Source: Streptomyces sp. H39-S7
Lineage (GTDB): Bacteria > Actinomycetota > Actinomycetes > Streptomycetales > Streptomycetaceae
Assembly: GCF_027158205.1 (NCBI RefSeq)
Contig: NZ_JAPVLU010000021.1
Span: 50,972-114,971 of the forward strand
Length of the DNA: 64,000 nt
Direction of reading: 5' to 3'
Positions 33,746-42,640 of this stretch are shown piece by piece. The position numbers and the translations under genes are program-made. Position 1 is the first letter of the stretch; each line of letters opens with the position of its first letter. Under the pieces are notes generated by a model. The model did no database searches. It was not told where the DNA came from and saw only the letters and a program-made list of their open reading frames with translations.

Positions 33746-34144
33746 TCAGGCGAACGGAACGAGCGCGGCGCCGTGCAGTTCCAGCACCGCGGCCCGGGCC
33801 GCCGCGCGCGGCGTGGCGAACGTCTCGTAGTGGTTCACGACGCTGATCCAGGAGGAGTCGGCGTTCTGCATCACGTGCAGTTCCCCACCGTCCACGAACA
33901 CGGCGTACCCCGCTCCCCCGCGGTGGTGTCCGGCGCCGGTCTGCGGCGCCCCCTGTATGCGCCGGCCCCGGTAGATCTCGTCGAACGCCTCGACTCCGGT
34001 GTGCGGGACGGACCCGGCGGTGTCGCCTCCGGGGCGCCGGGCGGCCAGTGCCACGGGGACGCCGAGTGCGACTCCGGTGAACGTGACGGCGGCGGCGCCG
34101 GTGACGGCGCCGCGCAGCACACTGCGGCGGGTGAGTTCGGACAT
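33746..34144 (-). CDS. melC1: Tyrosinase cofactor/copper chaperone MelC1
   Basis: A 132-residue protein with a twin-arginine-type signal ([18 protein letters not shown] at 3-20) and the conserved body [39 protein letters not shown] and [23 protein letters not shown]. MelC1 binds apo-tyrosinase, delivers copper and carries the complex through the Tat system. ATG 34144 gives the usual N-terminus; the frame is open to 34213 but that extension is not protein-like. It forms an operon with melC2. Confidence 0.92.
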   Translation of the reverse strand: MSELTRRSVLRGAVTGAAAVTFTGVALGVPVALAARRPGGDTAGSVPHTGVEAFDEIYRGRRIQGAPQTGAGHHRGGAGYAVFVDGGELHVMQNADSSWISVVNHYETFATPRAAARAAVLELHGAALVPFA

Positions 34145-34372
34145 GTACGGCCCCCATCGTGTCGCCTTCGGGTGCAACGACACCGAAAGGCAGGATTCCC
34201 AACAGGTGGTCACCTTTCGTGACCTCCCGAACGGGATGTTCGCAGGGGGCGGGCGCGGGTGGAAAGGAGCGTCCTTTTGGTTGGCTCCTTACCGGACATT
34301 CCATCGTAAGCCGTCGAAACTTGAACGAAGTGGATCTTGTAGAGAATCCTGCGGTCGGAGGGGTTCCACGCA

Positions 34373-34410
34373 AATATCTCTCGTGCATGGGCTGTCGCAC
34401 GAGAGATATT
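34373..34410. promoter_or_regulatory. 14-bp AT-rich inverted repeat upstream of melC
   Basis: AATATCTCTCGTGC (34373-34386) and its exact complement (34397-34410) flank a 10-base loop, about 230-265 bases before melC1. It is not followed by a U-tract in either direction. Operator, terminator or transcript-stability hairpin are all possible. Confidence 0.6.
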
Positions 34411-34425
34411 CGGGTTGTACGGACG

Positions 34426-34449
34426 TTTTGGTGATATCGCCCACCAAAA
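34426..34449. promoter_or_regulatory. Second inverted repeat upstream of melC
   Basis: TTTTGGTG (34426-34433) and CACCAAAA (34442-34449) around 8 bases. In the minus direction it ends in A/T bases and may act as a terminator for the small gene at 34499. Confidence 0.45.
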
Positions 34450-34468
34450 GATCACGACGCAAAACCGT

Positions 34469-34494
34469 GCGGCCACGCGGCTCCGCGTGGCCGC
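34469..34494 (-). terminator. Terminator hairpin of the 34499 gene
   Basis: An 11-bp stem (34469-34479 with 34484-34494) and 4-base loop immediately after the stop of the minus-strand gene. Confidence 0.7.
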
Positions 34495-34498
34495 CGCG

Positions 34499-34786
34499 TC
34501 ACACCACGAGGCGGGCCGGCATCGTTCGGTCGACGTCGTCCAGACTCAGGACGCACTGCGGCACGCTGGAGCCGAAGCGGGGCTGGTGGATGCGGATCTG
34601 GAACGTCTGAGCGGGGTCCTCCGGCAGTTCGGCGGTGAGCACGCTCAGCCCGGCGCCGCGCATCCGCTCATGGACGACCTCGCGGCCGTCGACCAGAACC
34701 TCGACGTCACGTCTCATACCGGCACGGATGTTGACGGTGATCGAGTGACCCATGTGATCCAGGTGAAAATGATGACGTCGGAGCAC
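34499..34786 (-). CDS. Small protein of unknown function
   Basis: A 95-residue protein beginning MLRRHHFHLDHMGHSITVNIRAG. After a His-rich start it has an alternating hydrophobic pattern (VEVLVDGREVVHERM, LSVLTAELPEDPAQTFQIRI) suggesting a small beta-sheet domain. I do not recognise the family. GTG 34786 is chosen because a strong GGAGGT site lies 5 bases before it; ATG 34753 would remove the His-rich part. A terminator follows directly. Probably a real, independently expressed gene. Confidence 0.65.
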   Translation of the reverse strand: MLRRHHFHLDHMGHSITVNIRAGMRRDVEVLVDGREVVHERMRGAGLSVLTAELPEDPAQTFQIRIHQPRFGSSVPQCVLSLDDVDRTMPARLVV

Positions 34787-34920
34787 GGCGCACCTCCGGG
34801 GCTGGCCTCCCTGCCAGCGTAGACCCGTCCTCCGGCGTTCGCGCTCCGCCGGCACGGACGATGCGCTGCGGTCAACGGTCGCTGCGTTCGGTGACCGATG
34901 CCGTCCGTGGCGGTCGTGCG

Positions 34921-35481
34921 TCATGGCTCCCGGGGCTCCACACGCCCTGCCGGCGGACGAAGGCCGCCACCCGCCCCGCCTGCCGGGCTGGTGAGGGGGG
35001 TGAGTTGCTGGATGTCGTGACGGGCCCGTATCGCGGCGATCCGCGCCTGGTCGGGCGGGCCTCCGGCGCCGAGCACGTCGGTGATCTCCTGGAGATAGTC
35101 CTCGTGGCCGGCCGGGGAGACCAGGAAGAGCATCCGGGCCGGTTCCGATGTGGGGTTGAAGAACGCGTGCGGGCAGCCGGCGGGCACGAACATGAAGCTG
35201 CCCGGCCCGCCCCGCATCACCTTGGCGCCGCTCTCCGACTCCCAGGAGCGCCAGTCGCCGCCGGCCTGCGTGGTCGGCTGGAAGGCGAGGAGATCGAGTT
35301 CGCCCTCCAGGACGTAGAAGACCTCCTCGGCCTGATCGTGCAGGTGCGCCCCGACATCGAATCCGGGCGCGATCTCGGCCTCGAACGTCGACCAGACCGT
35401 CGACCGCTCCGCTCCCGCCTTCAAGGTCATGTTCTGGATCCGGCGGCCGCCGCCGGGCGGCAGCAACAGTCCATCGGTCAT
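34921..35481 (-). CDS. Cupin domain protein
   Basis: A 186-residue single cupin. Metal ligands His46, His48 and Glu52/53 lie in VGAHLHDQAEEVFYVLEGEL and the distal His is in PAGCPHAFFN. The C-terminal tail is long, with a Gly/Pro-rich end after HDIQQLTPL. It resembles cupins annotated as small-molecule dioxygenase-like or regulatory; activity unknown. ATG 35481 has GAGGAG just upstream; a long upstream open frame is high-GC noise. It is divergent from the XRE regulator gene 243 bases away. Confidence 0.8.
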   Translation of the reverse strand: MTDGLLLPPGGGRRIQNMTLKAGAERSTVWSTFEAEIAPGFDVGAHLHDQAEEVFYVLEGELDLLAFQPTTQAGGDWRSWESESGAKVMRGGPGSFMFVPAGCPHAFFNPTSEPARMLFLVSPAGHEDYLQEITDVLGAGGPPDQARIAAIRARHDIQQLTPLTSPAGGAGGGLRPPAGRVEPREP

Positions 35482-35723
35482 GGCTCCTCGTTTCCTGTCG
35501 TCTCCTGGGCTCCGGGCTCCGGGCTCCGGCTGGGCCCGCCGCCGCCTCGCGGGCAGCCGGCCGGCCACCGGTGCCGGTCGGTTCCGATCGGCCGTGCGAA
35601 GCTCCTCCCGCTCGCCGGGCCGCGCTCCATAAGATAGGGCGGTCGCCGGATCCGGTCCTGGTACCGATGCTGCTACCCGGCGGCCGGTCGGACCGTTCCG
35701 TCGCACCCGGGGGTCACGTCGGT

Positions 35724-36578
35724 ATGAGGGATGGTCAGGGGAATCCGCAGGCGGCCCGCCGGGCCGAGCTCGCCGCCTTCCTCCGGGCTCAGCGGGCACG
35801 GCTCCGACCGGCCGACGTGGGTCTGCGCGAATACGGCGAGCCCGGGCTCCGCCGGACGCCCGGCCTGCGGCGGGAGGAGGTCGCCGAGCTGTCCGGGGTC
35901 GGGGTCACCTGGTACACCTGGCTGGAGCAGGGGCGGGGCATATCGGCGTCGGCCCAGGTCGTCGACGCCCTGGCCCGCGCGATGCTGCTCGATCCCGATC
36001 AACACCGTCACTTGCGCAGTCTCGCCGGACTGACCGCCCCGGCGGTCAGCACACCGGTCGACGGCGCCCTTCCCCGGCTGCAGCGGCTGGTCGACGCGGT
36101 TTCTCCCACGATCGCGTGCGTCTACGACGTCCACTTCGACTACGTGGTGTGGAACACGGCTTACGCGCGAGTGCGGCACGACCCCCGGTCGCTCCCCCGC
36201 AACCGGTGCAATCTGCTGTGGATGATGTTCGCCGACGCCGAGAACCGGGCCAGGATGGTCCGTTGGGAGCCCGCCGCGCGTGCGGTGCTCAGCCAGTTCC
36301 GGGCCACCTTCGGACAGCAGCCGGACGATCCGCGATTCGCCGTCATGGTGGCGGAGTTGACCGAGGCCAGCCCCGAGTTCCGGGCCTGGTGGGCGGAGTA
36401 CCCGGTCCGCTACTTCCGGCCCGCGACAACAGCGATCGAGCACCCGCGGATCGGGCGGCTCGACCTGGAGATCTTCCAGGTCCGCCCGGTCGAGGACCCC
36501 GATCTGCTCCTGGTCCTCCAGGTGCCCGCGGACCAGGAGGGCCGCCAGCGGGTGGTCGCGCTGCTCGACGAGGCCTGA
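35724..36578 (+). CDS. XRE-family regulator with MmyB-like ligand-binding domain
   Basis: A protein of about 284 residues. The helix-turn-helix (RTPGLRREEVAELSGVGVTWYTWLEQGRGI, positions about 42-71) is followed by ARAMLLDPDQHRHL and a C-terminal PAS-like domain of the MmyB type (YDVHFDYVVWNTAYARV, LLWMMFADAENRARMVRWEP, FRAWWAEYPVRYF). MmyB and its relatives in Streptomyces control antibiotic or small metabolic genes and are thought to bind fatty acids. ATG 35724 begins a normal family N-terminus. The divergent cupin gene is a possible target. Confidence 0.85.
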   Translation: MRDGQGNPQAARRAELAAFLRAQRARLRPADVGLREYGEPGLRRTPGLRREEVAELSGVGVTWYTWLEQGRGISASAQVVDALARAMLLDPDQHRHLRSLAGLTAPAVSTPVDGALPRLQRLVDAVSPTIACVYDVHFDYVVWNTAYARVRHDPRSLPRNRCNLLWMMFADAENRARMVRWEPAARAVLSQFRATFGQQPDDPRFAVMVAELTEASPEFRAWWAEYPVRYFRPATTAIEHPRIGRLDLEIFQVRPVEDPDLLLVLQVPADQEGRQRVVALLDEA

Positions 36579-36641
36579 AGCCGGTGAGCCGGGGGGTGGC
36601 GGCGCGCGGCCGTAGCACCCGGCGGGGGTCGGGCCGACGGG

Positions 36642-37262
36642 TCAGGCCGGACGGGCTCCGAGGGCGCGCAGCAGGAACGGGCGCAGTTCGCGGACCATCG
36701 CCTCACCCGTGGGCGACGGCGACGACCGGCCGGGGGTCAGGAAGACCCTGCTGACCATCGCCCCCACCACCAGGTCGGCCAGTACATGGGTGTCCTCCAG
36801 AGGCGGGATCTCACCGCGCGCGACCGCGCGGGCCACCAGTGCGGCGGCCCGGTCCCTGACGGGCTGGACGACGGCGTCGTCCAGGACGCGGGCCAGCGCC
36901 GGGTTGTGGGCGGCCTCGCCGATCAGGACGTGCAGCAGCCTGCCTCCCGGCCCGTCCAGCGTCCGGGCCTTGTCCCGGAGGAGCGCGGTGAGGTCTCCGT
37001 CGAGGGTGCCGGTGTCCTGGCCCGGCCCGAGGTCGCGGGCCCATTGGGTGGCCGTGCCGATGACCAGGTCCTGCTTCGAGCTCCACCGGCGGTAGAGCGT
37101 CGCGGTCGACACGCCCGCCCGCTTGGCGACCTCGGCCGTCGTCAGCCCGCCGTAGCCCTTCTCGTACAGGACCTCCAGCGTCGCTTCGAGCAGGACAAGG
37201 TCACGGCCGACGTCACGGCGCCTGCCGCGGACGGGGGAATCGTTCTCGGTGTGCTCGGTCAC
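36642..37262 (-). CDS. TetR family transcriptional repressor
   Basis: A protein of about 206 residues. The TetR helix-turn-helix reads LTTAEVAKRAGVSTATLYRRWSSKQDLV, and the C-terminal part matches the TetR_C_11-type dimer domain (DTHVLADLVVGAMVSRVFLTPG). GTG 37262 is chosen; the frame stays open to 37316 but that would run through the operator and the ALDH promoter. It is divergent from the aldehyde dehydrogenase gene and a 19-base palindrome lies between them, so it probably represses both itself and ALDH. Confidence 0.85.
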   Translation of the reverse strand: MTEHTENDSPVRGRRRDVGRDLVLLEATLEVLYEKGYGGLTTAEVAKRAGVSTATLYRRWSSKQDLVIGTATQWARDLGPGQDTGTLDGDLTALLRDKARTLDGPGGRLLHVLIGEAAHNPALARVLDDAVVQPVRDRAAALVARAVARGEIPPLEDTHVLADLVVGAMVSRVFLTPGRSSPSPTGEAMVRELRPFLLRALGARPA

Positions 37263-37278
37263 GTCATCAGGATATACG

Positions 37279-37297
37279 AAACGAAAGCTTTTCGTTT
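37279..37297. promoter_or_regulatory. TetR operator in the TetR/ALDH divergent promoter
   Basis: AAACGAAAGCTTTTCGTTT: exact complementary 8-base arms around GCT. It overlaps the region just upstream of a TACGTT hexamer (37302-37307) that ends 7 bases before the ALDH ATG, so bound repressor would block that promoter. Confidence 0.75.
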
Positions 37298-37314
37298 TGT
37301 GTACGTTGGATCCC

Positions 37315-38643
37315 ATGACTCACCAAGACGAAACCCCGGACCTGGACGCCGCCGCCGTCGTCAGCCGCCTGCGCGCCACCTTCGCCTCCGGCCGGACCAA
37401 GCCGACGGCCTGGCGCCGTGCCCAGCTCAAGGCCCTGCGCACCCTGCTCGTGGACAACAGTGACGAGATCACCGCTGCCCTGCGATCGGACCTGGGCAAG
37501 GGCCTGAAGGAGGGCTACCGGACCGAGGTGGGCTTCACCATCAACGAGATCGACCACACCCTGGAGCACCTCGAGAGCTGGCTGGCCCCGCGCCCCGCCG
37601 CGCTTCCCGACAAGCTTCTGCCGGCGCAGGGATACGTCGTCCGTGACCCGCTCGGCGTCGTCCTGGTCATCGCGCCGTGGAACTACCCCCTCCAGCTGGC
37701 GCTGGCGCCCCTGGTCGGGGCGCTGGCGGCGGGCAACTGCGCCGTCGTCAAGCCCAGCGAGCTGGCGCCCGCGACCTCCGCCGCGATGGCCAAGTTCCTC
37801 CCCCGCTACCTCGACACCGAGGCCGTGACGGTCGTCGAAGGCGCGATCCCCGAGACCACCGCGCTGCTGGAGCAGCGCTTCGACCACATCTTCTACACCG
37901 GCAACGGCACCGTCGGCCGGATCGTCATGACCGCCGCCGCCAAGCACCTGACCCCGGTCACCCTGGAACTCGGCGGCAAGAGCCCCGCGGTCCTCGACCA
38001 GGGCTCGGATCTGGCCGCGGCGGCGCAGCGGATCGCGTTCGGCAAGTTTCTCAACGCCGGCCAGACCTGCGTCGCCCCCGACTACGTCCTGGCCATCGGC
38101 GACACGGCCCAGGCCGTCGAGCCGCTGCTCACCTCGGCCGTGCAGGCTCTGTACGGTGACGATCCCGCCGCCTCCACCGAGTACGGGCGCATCGTCAACG
38201 AGCGGCACTTCGACCGGCTCACCGGTCTGCTCGACAGTGGACGCACCGTGACCGGCGGAGAGCACGACCGCGCGACGCGCTACCTGGCGCCCACCGTCCT
38301 GGCCGACGTCTCGCCCGACTCCCCCGTCATGAAGGAGGAGATCTTCGGCCCGGTCCTCCCCATCGTGTCCGTGCCGGACCTCGACGCCGCGATCGCGTTC
38401 ATCAACGCGCGCGACAAGCCGCTGGCGCTGTACGCGTTCACCGCGTCCGACGACACCAAGCAGCGGCTGCTGACCGAGACCTCGTCCGGCGCGCTCACCT
38501 TCGGCATCCCGGTGGCCCACCTCACCGCCCCGGAACTGCCCTTCGGCGGGGTCGGCGAGAGCGGGATGGGCCGGTACCACGGCGAGTACTCGATCGACAC
38601 CTTCAGCCACAGCAAGGCGGTTCTCGACAAGCCGCTGTCCTGA
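37315..38643 (+). CDS. Aldehyde dehydrogenase (class 3-like)
   Basis: A 442-residue NAD(P)-dependent aldehyde dehydrogenase. Asn in APWNYPLQ, the general base Glu218 in TLELGGKSP and the nucleophile Cys252 in NAGQTCVAPDY are all present. The short length and IAPWNYPL, FYTGNGTVGRI and PFGGVGESGMGRYHG place it in the class 3/coniferyl-type group that oxidises fatty or aromatic aldehydes. The TACGTT hexamer 7 bases before ATG 37315 and the lack of a ribosome site suggest a leaderless mRNA. The divergent TetR protein and operator make it an inducible detoxification gene. Confidence 0.92.
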   Translation: MTHQDETPDLDAAAVVSRLRATFASGRTKPTAWRRAQLKALRTLLVDNSDEITAALRSDLGKGLKEGYRTEVGFTINEIDHTLEHLESWLAPRPAALPDKLLPAQGYVVRDPLGVVLVIAPWNYPLQLALAPLVGALAAGNCAVVKPSELAPATSAAMAKFLPRYLDTEAVTVVEGAIPETTALLEQRFDHIFYTGNGTVGRIVMTAAAKHLTPVTLELGGKSPAVLDQGSDLAAAAQRIAFGKFLNAGQTCVAPDYVLAIGDTAQAVEPLLTSAVQALYGDDPAASTEYGRIVNERHFDRLTGLLDSGRTVTGGEHDRATRYLAPTVLADVSPDSPVMKEEIFGPVLPIVSVPDLDAAIAFINARDKPLALYAFTASDDTKQRLLTETSSGALTFGIPVAHLTAPELPFGGVGESGMGRYHGEYSIDTFSHSKAVLDKPLS

Positions 38644-38681
38644 GGACGGGCGGCGAGCGGGTGTGCGGCATCGGCCGGCGC

Positions 38682-38713
38682 CGGTCCGGATCGAATCGGA
38701 CGGCTCCGGACCG
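38682..38713 (+). terminator. Terminator-type hairpin after ALDH
   Basis: CGGTCCGGA (38682-38690) and TCCGGACCG (38705-38713), a 9-bp stem with a 14-base loop, 39 bases after the ALDH stop. Confidence 0.5.
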
Positions 38714-38772
38714 ATGACTTCGTACGGTGGAGGAAGTCCTACTACCGACCGCACACTCGAGAAGGTGGACCG

Positions 38773-39921
38773 ATGACGAACCTGTACGACACCCTCGCCA
38801 CGCATGTCAGCAAGGGGCCGGTGCCGGGAGCGGTGGCTCTGATGGCCCGCGGCGACCGGGTGGAGGTGCAGGTCGTCGGGTCCGCCGACGCCGCCGGCAC
38901 CTCCCCGCTGACCAGGGATTCCATCTTCCGTATCGCCTCGATCGGCAAACCCATGACCGCCGCGGCGGTCATGATGCTGGTCGACGACGGCCTGATCGCT
39001 CTGGACGACCCGATCGGGCGCTGGCTGCCGGAGCTGGCGTCACCGACCGTCGTCCGTACCCCGGCCGGCCCGGTCGACGACGTGGTCCCGGCGGCCAGGG
39101 CGATCACCGTGGCCGATCTGCTCACCTTCCGCGCCGGGTACGGCTTCCCGTCCGACTTCTCGCTGCCCGCGGTCGGCCTGCTGTTCAGCGAGCTGAAGCA
39201 GGGACCGCCGCAGCCGCAGCTCACCGCGCCGCCGGACGCCTGGATGGCGACGCTCGCCGGTATCCCGCTGCTGCACCAGCCGGGCGAGGCGTGGCTGTAC
39301 AACACCTGTTCCGACATCCAGGGCGTGCTGATCGCCCGGGTGGCGGGCCGTCCGCTGCCCGACTTCCTGAGCGAGCGGCTGTTCGAGCCCCTCGGCATGA
39401 CCGACACCGGATTCGCGGTACCGGCCGGCGAACTCGGCCGGTTCACCGACTACTACCGCAGCGGCCCCGCGGGCGGTCTCGACCTGGTCGACGCGCCCGA
39501 CGGGCAGTGGAGCAGCCTGCCGGCCTTCCCGTCCGGCGCCGGCGGCCTGGTCTCGACCGTCGACGACCTGCACGCCTTCGCCCGGCTGCTGCTCGCCGAC
39601 GGAACCGTCGACGGCCACCGGCTGCTGTCGTCCGCGTCGGTGCGGCAGATGACCACCGACCATCTCACCCCGTCCCAGCGCGAAGCGGGCCGGCTGTTCC
39701 TCGAGGGCCAGGGCTGGGGCTTCGGCGGTTCCGTCGACGTCGCGGCCGTCGACCCCTGGAACGTGCCGGGCCGCTACGGCTGGGTCGGTGGCACCGGGAC
39801 CGCGGCGCATGTCATCCCGTCCACCGGCGGGGTCACCATCCTGCTCGGCCAGTTGGAGATGGCCGGCCCGACCCCGCCCGACCTGATGCGGGACTTCTGG
39901 CGCTGCGCGGCGGCGTTCTGA
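38773..39921 (+). CDS. Serine hydrolase of the beta-lactamase/EstB fold
   Basis: A 382-residue cytoplasmic hydrolase (no signal peptide). The nucleophile motif is Ser56-Ile-Gly-Lys59. The second motif, usually YxN, reads Tyr176-Asn-Thr178, and the third motif region near residues 336-344 is WVGGTGTAA rather than HxG or KTG. This combination is that of EstB-like family VIII esterases and related transpeptidase-fold enzymes, not of a beta-lactamase or DD-peptidase. AAGGTG lies 6 bases before ATG 38773. Substrate unknown. Confidence 0.85.
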   Translation: MTNLYDTLATHVSKGPVPGAVALMARGDRVEVQVVGSADAAGTSPLTRDSIFRIASIGKPMTAAAVMMLVDDGLIALDDPIGRWLPELASPTVVRTPAGPVDDVVPAARAITVADLLTFRAGYGFPSDFSLPAVGLLFSELKQGPPQPQLTAPPDAWMATLAGIPLLHQPGEAWLYNTCSDIQGVLIARVAGRPLPDFLSERLFEPLGMTDTGFAVPAGELGRFTDYYRSGPAGGLDLVDAPDGQWSSLPAFPSGAGGLVSTVDDLHAFARLLLADGTVDGHRLLSSASVRQMTTDHLTPSQREAGRLFLEGQGWGFGGSVDVAAVDPWNVPGRYGWVGGTGTAAHVIPSTGGVTILLGQLEMAGPTPPDLMRDFWRCAAAF

Positions 39922-39979
39922 CGGCCGCCTCGCGGGCCGGCGGCAAGGCCCGCGAAGCGGCCACCCGACCGACAGACCG

Positions 39980-40246
39980 TCAGACCGCCAGCTCGGCCGG
40001 CACCGAGGCCAGGGCTTCCTGGATGGCGGCGATCAGCCGACGACCGGACTCCGCGGTCAGTTCCAGCGCGACGCGCGCCGAGGGGCCCTTGGACGGGTCG
40101 GCGAAGTCGATGTTGAGGGTGTGCTCGGCCATGGCGTGCACGGGATGGTCGAAGTACACCGTCACGTCGGTGACATGGAACCAGGAGCCGTTCGGCCCCT
40201 TGGCGCTGCCGTCGACGGAATCCTTGACGGTCGCGTACGTGCACAT
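39980..40246 (-). CDS. DUF6295-type small protein
   Basis: An 88-residue protein beginning MCTYATVKDSVDGSAKGP with WFHVTDVTVYFDHPVHAMAEHTLNIDF in the middle; I recall this pattern as DUF6295. Function unknown. It starts two bases after the dienelactone hydrolase stop (TGAGCATG), so translation is coupled and the two probably act together. Confidence 0.75.
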   Translation of the reverse strand: MCTYATVKDSVDGSAKGPNGSWFHVTDVTVYFDHPVHAMAEHTLNIDFADPSKGPSARVALELTAESGRRLIAAIQEALASVPAELAV

Positions 40247-40248
40247 GC

Positions 40249-40998
40249 TCAGGCTCCCAGGTGGTCGGCGTAGAAGGCGGTGATCCGCTCCCAGCCGTCG
40301 TTGGCGGCCGCGACGTTGTAGGCGGGGCGGTCCGTCGAGAAGAAGCCGTGGCCCGCGCCTTCGTAGCTGTGGAACGCGAAGTCCTTGCCGTTGGCGGTCA
40401 GGATCTTCTCCAGTTCGGCCACCTGCTCGGGGCCGGGGTACTTGTCCTCCGCGCCGAACAGTCCCAGCAGCGGAGCGCTCAGTCGGGGCAGTTGGTCGAC
40501 CAGGTTGGAGATCCGCATCGGGAAACCCTCGGGCACGGTGCCGGTGACGAACGCGCCGTAGCAGTCCACCGCGGCGTCCAGTTCCAGCTCCGGACGGCAG
40601 GCCACCAGCACGCTCTGCCGGCCGCCCGAGCAGTGGCCGATGACGCCGACCTTGCCGTTGGCGCTGGGCAGCGCCCGCAGGTGGTCCACGGCGGCGGAGA
40701 TGTCGCCGGTCACGCGGCCGTCCGGAGCCCCGCCGTTCGCCCTGGCCGCCGCGGCGGCGTCGTCGGGCGCGGCGCCCGGTGCCTCACGGTAAAAGAGGTT
40801 GGGGCAGATCGCGTCGTAGCCGAGTTCGGCGAAGCGGCGGACGATCTCCTTGGTGCCCCGGTCGTACCCGGGCATGTGGTGGATGACGACCACACCCCCG
40901 CGCCGCTCCTGGCCCTGGGGGCGAGCCAGGTACGCCTCGATCTCGTCACCGCCGTGCCCGGTGATCCGGATGGTCTCCGCAGTCAGGGAATCACTCAT
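40249..40998 (-). CDS. Dienelactone hydrolase family protein
   Basis: A protein of about 249 residues. The triad Cys123 (GHCSGG), Asp185 (GAEDKY) and His217 (GAGHGFF) is complete, and the N-terminal TGHGGDEIEAYLARPQG is typical of the family. Carboxymethylenebutenolidase-type enzymes hydrolyse lactones in aromatic breakdown, but many family members act on other esters, so the substrate is open. ATG 40998 is chosen over the open frame to 41169. It is cotranscribed with the DUF6295 gene and divergent from hen1 with about 100 bases between start codons. Confidence 0.87.
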   Translation of the reverse strand: MSDSLTAETIRITGHGGDEIEAYLARPQGQERRGGVVVIHHMPGYDRGTKEIVRRFAELGYDAICPNLFYREAPGAAPDDAAAAARANGGAPDGRVTGDISAAVDHLRALPSANGKVGVIGHCSGGRQSVLVACRPELELDAAVDCYGAFVTGTVPEGFPMRISNLVDQLPRLSAPLLGLFGAEDKYPGPEQVAELEKILTANGKDFAFHSYEGAGHGFFSTDRPAYNVAAANDGWERITAFYADHLGA

Positions 40999-41098
40999 GG
41001 CTTCAGCTATATCAGCCCGGCGCCCCGACCGGTGCCGGTCGGGCTCTGTGACCAAAAATGCCTGGTGGTGATGGGTGAACCCGTCAATACTCGGGCGT

Positions 41099-42640
41099 GT
41101 GTTCCTGACGATATCTCTCACCGGCGACGACGAGCTTCCCGCAACGGACCTCGGCTTCCTGCTGCACAAGCACCCGGAGAAGGCCCAGGCTTTCTCGACC
41201 TCCTACGGCGACGCGCACGTCTTCTACCCCGAGGCGTCCGCACAGATCTGCACGGCCGCGCTCCTGCTGGAGGTGGATCCGGTGGCGCTGGTGCGACGCG
41301 CGAAGGGCAAGGACCAGGGCGGAACGCCCGACGCGGCGCTCGCGCAGTATGTGAACGACCGGCCGTACGCCGCCTCGTCGTTGCTGGCCGTGGCGTTGCG
41401 CACGGTGTTCTCCAGCGCCCTGCGGGGAGAGTGCCGCACGCACCCCGAGCGCGCCGCGGCCCCGCTGCCGCTGCGGATCGAGGTACCGGTGCTGCCCGCG
41501 CGCGGCGGCGCCGCCCTGGTGCGGGCGCTGTTCGAGCCGCTGGGCTGGACCGTCGGAGCCGAACCCATCGCTCTGGACCCGCAGTTCCCCGAGTGGGGCG
41601 ACTCGCGGTACGTACGGCTGACGCTGCGGGGTGAACTGCGGCTGTCGGACGCGCTGCGGCACCTGTATGTCCTGCTGCCGGTGCTGGACGACTCCAAGCA
41701 CTACTGGATCTCGTCCGACGAGGTCGACAAGCTGCTGCGCTTCGGGGAGGGCTGGCTGGAGAACCACCCCGAGCAGCAGTTGATCGCCAGCCGCTACCTG
41801 TCCCGCCGCGCGGCCCTGACGCGCCAGGCCATGGAGCGACTGGAGCTGGCCCGGCTCGCGGACGCCGACGACATCGAGGTCGAGGAGATCGACAACGCCG
41901 TCGACGAGAGCGCCGACACCGAGGAGAAGCCGGTGCCGCTCGCCGCGCGGCGACGCGACGCGATCCTCGAGGCGCTGCGCTCCGCGGGCGCGACCCGGGT
42001 CCTGGACCTCGGCTGCGGCCAGGGACAGCTGGTCGGTGAGCTGTTGAAGGACGTCCGGTTCACCGAGGTGGTCGGAGTCGATGTGTCGATTCGGGCACTG
42101 AACGCGGCCTCCCGCCGACTGCGTCTGGAGCAGATGGGCGAGCACAAGGCCGCCCGCGTCAAACTCCTGCAGGGCTCGCTCACCTACACCGACACCCGGC
42201 TCAAGGGCTATGACGCCGCCGTGCTCAGCGAGGTCATCGAACACCTCGACCTGCCGCGGCTGCCTGCCCTGGAGTACGCCGTGTTCGGCGCCGCACGGCC
42301 CGAGACCGTCATCGTCACGACGCCGAACTCCGAGTACAACGTGCGCTGGGAGACGCTGCCCGCCGGTCACGTCCGCCACTCGGACCACCGGTTCGAGTGG
42401 ACCCGTGCGGAGTTCCGCGACTGGGCGGACCGGGTCGCGCGGAGGCACGGGTACGACGTGGCGTACGTCCCGGTAGGGCCCGACGACCCCGAGGTCGGCC
42501 CGCCGACCCAGCTGGCGGCCTTCACCCGGAGCGCCGGCAGCACCGTGCAGGCGCCACAGCTCGCGGGGACCACCCAGACCACCCGGACCGCTCAGCCCGC
42601 GCAGACCGCTCGGACCCCGAAGGAGGAGTCGGCCGCATGA
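41099..42640 (+). CDS. hen1: Hen1 RNA 3'-terminal ribose 2'-O-methyltransferase
   Basis: A protein of about 513 residues. The N-terminal half matches the Pnkp-activating domain of bacterial Hen1 (LTISLTGDDELPATDLGFLLHKHPEKAQ). The methyltransferase domain has LDLGCGQGQ at 302-310 and the metal-binding set Glu378, Glu381, His382 (SEVIEHLDL) and His430 (SDHRFEW). Bacterial Hen1 marks the 3' end of a cleaved RNA with a 2'-O-methyl before ligation by Pnkp, so the repaired tRNA resists the same ribotoxin. GTG 41099 matches the usual start (MFLTI); the frame opens at 41075. It overlaps pnkp by ATGA. Confidence 0.92.
   Translation: MFLTISLTGDDELPATDLGFLLHKHPEKAQAFSTSYGDAHVFYPEASAQICTAALLLEVDPVALVRRAKGKDQGGTPDAALAQYVNDRPYAASSLLAVALRTVFSSALRGECRTHPERAAAPLPLRIEVPVLPARGGAALVRALFEPLGWTVGAEPIALDPQFPEWGDSRYVRLTLRGELRLSDALRHLYVLLPVLDDSKHYWISSDEVDKLLRFGEGWLENHPEQQLIASRYLSRRAALTRQAMERLELARLADADDIEVEEIDNAVDESADTEEKPVPLAARRRDAILEALRSAGATRVLDLGCGQGQLVGELLKDVRFTEVVGVDVSIRALNAASRRLRLEQMGEHKAARVKLLQGSLTYTDTRLKGYDAAVLSEVIEHLDLPRLPALEYAVFGAARPETVIVTTPNSEYNVRWETLPAGHVRHSDHRFEWTRAEFRDWADRVARRHGYDVAYVPVGPDDPEVGPPTQLAAFTRSAGSTVQAPQLAGTTQTTRTAQPAQTARTPKEESAA

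Larger units (their letters stand above)
34145..34498. other. AT-richer gene-free region upstream of melC1
   Basis: 354 bases of clearly lower GC than the rest of the window. It should hold the melC promoter. It contains three hairpins, listed separately: 34373-34410, 34426-34449 and the terminator 34469-34494. No coding frame is convincing. Confidence 0.65.
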
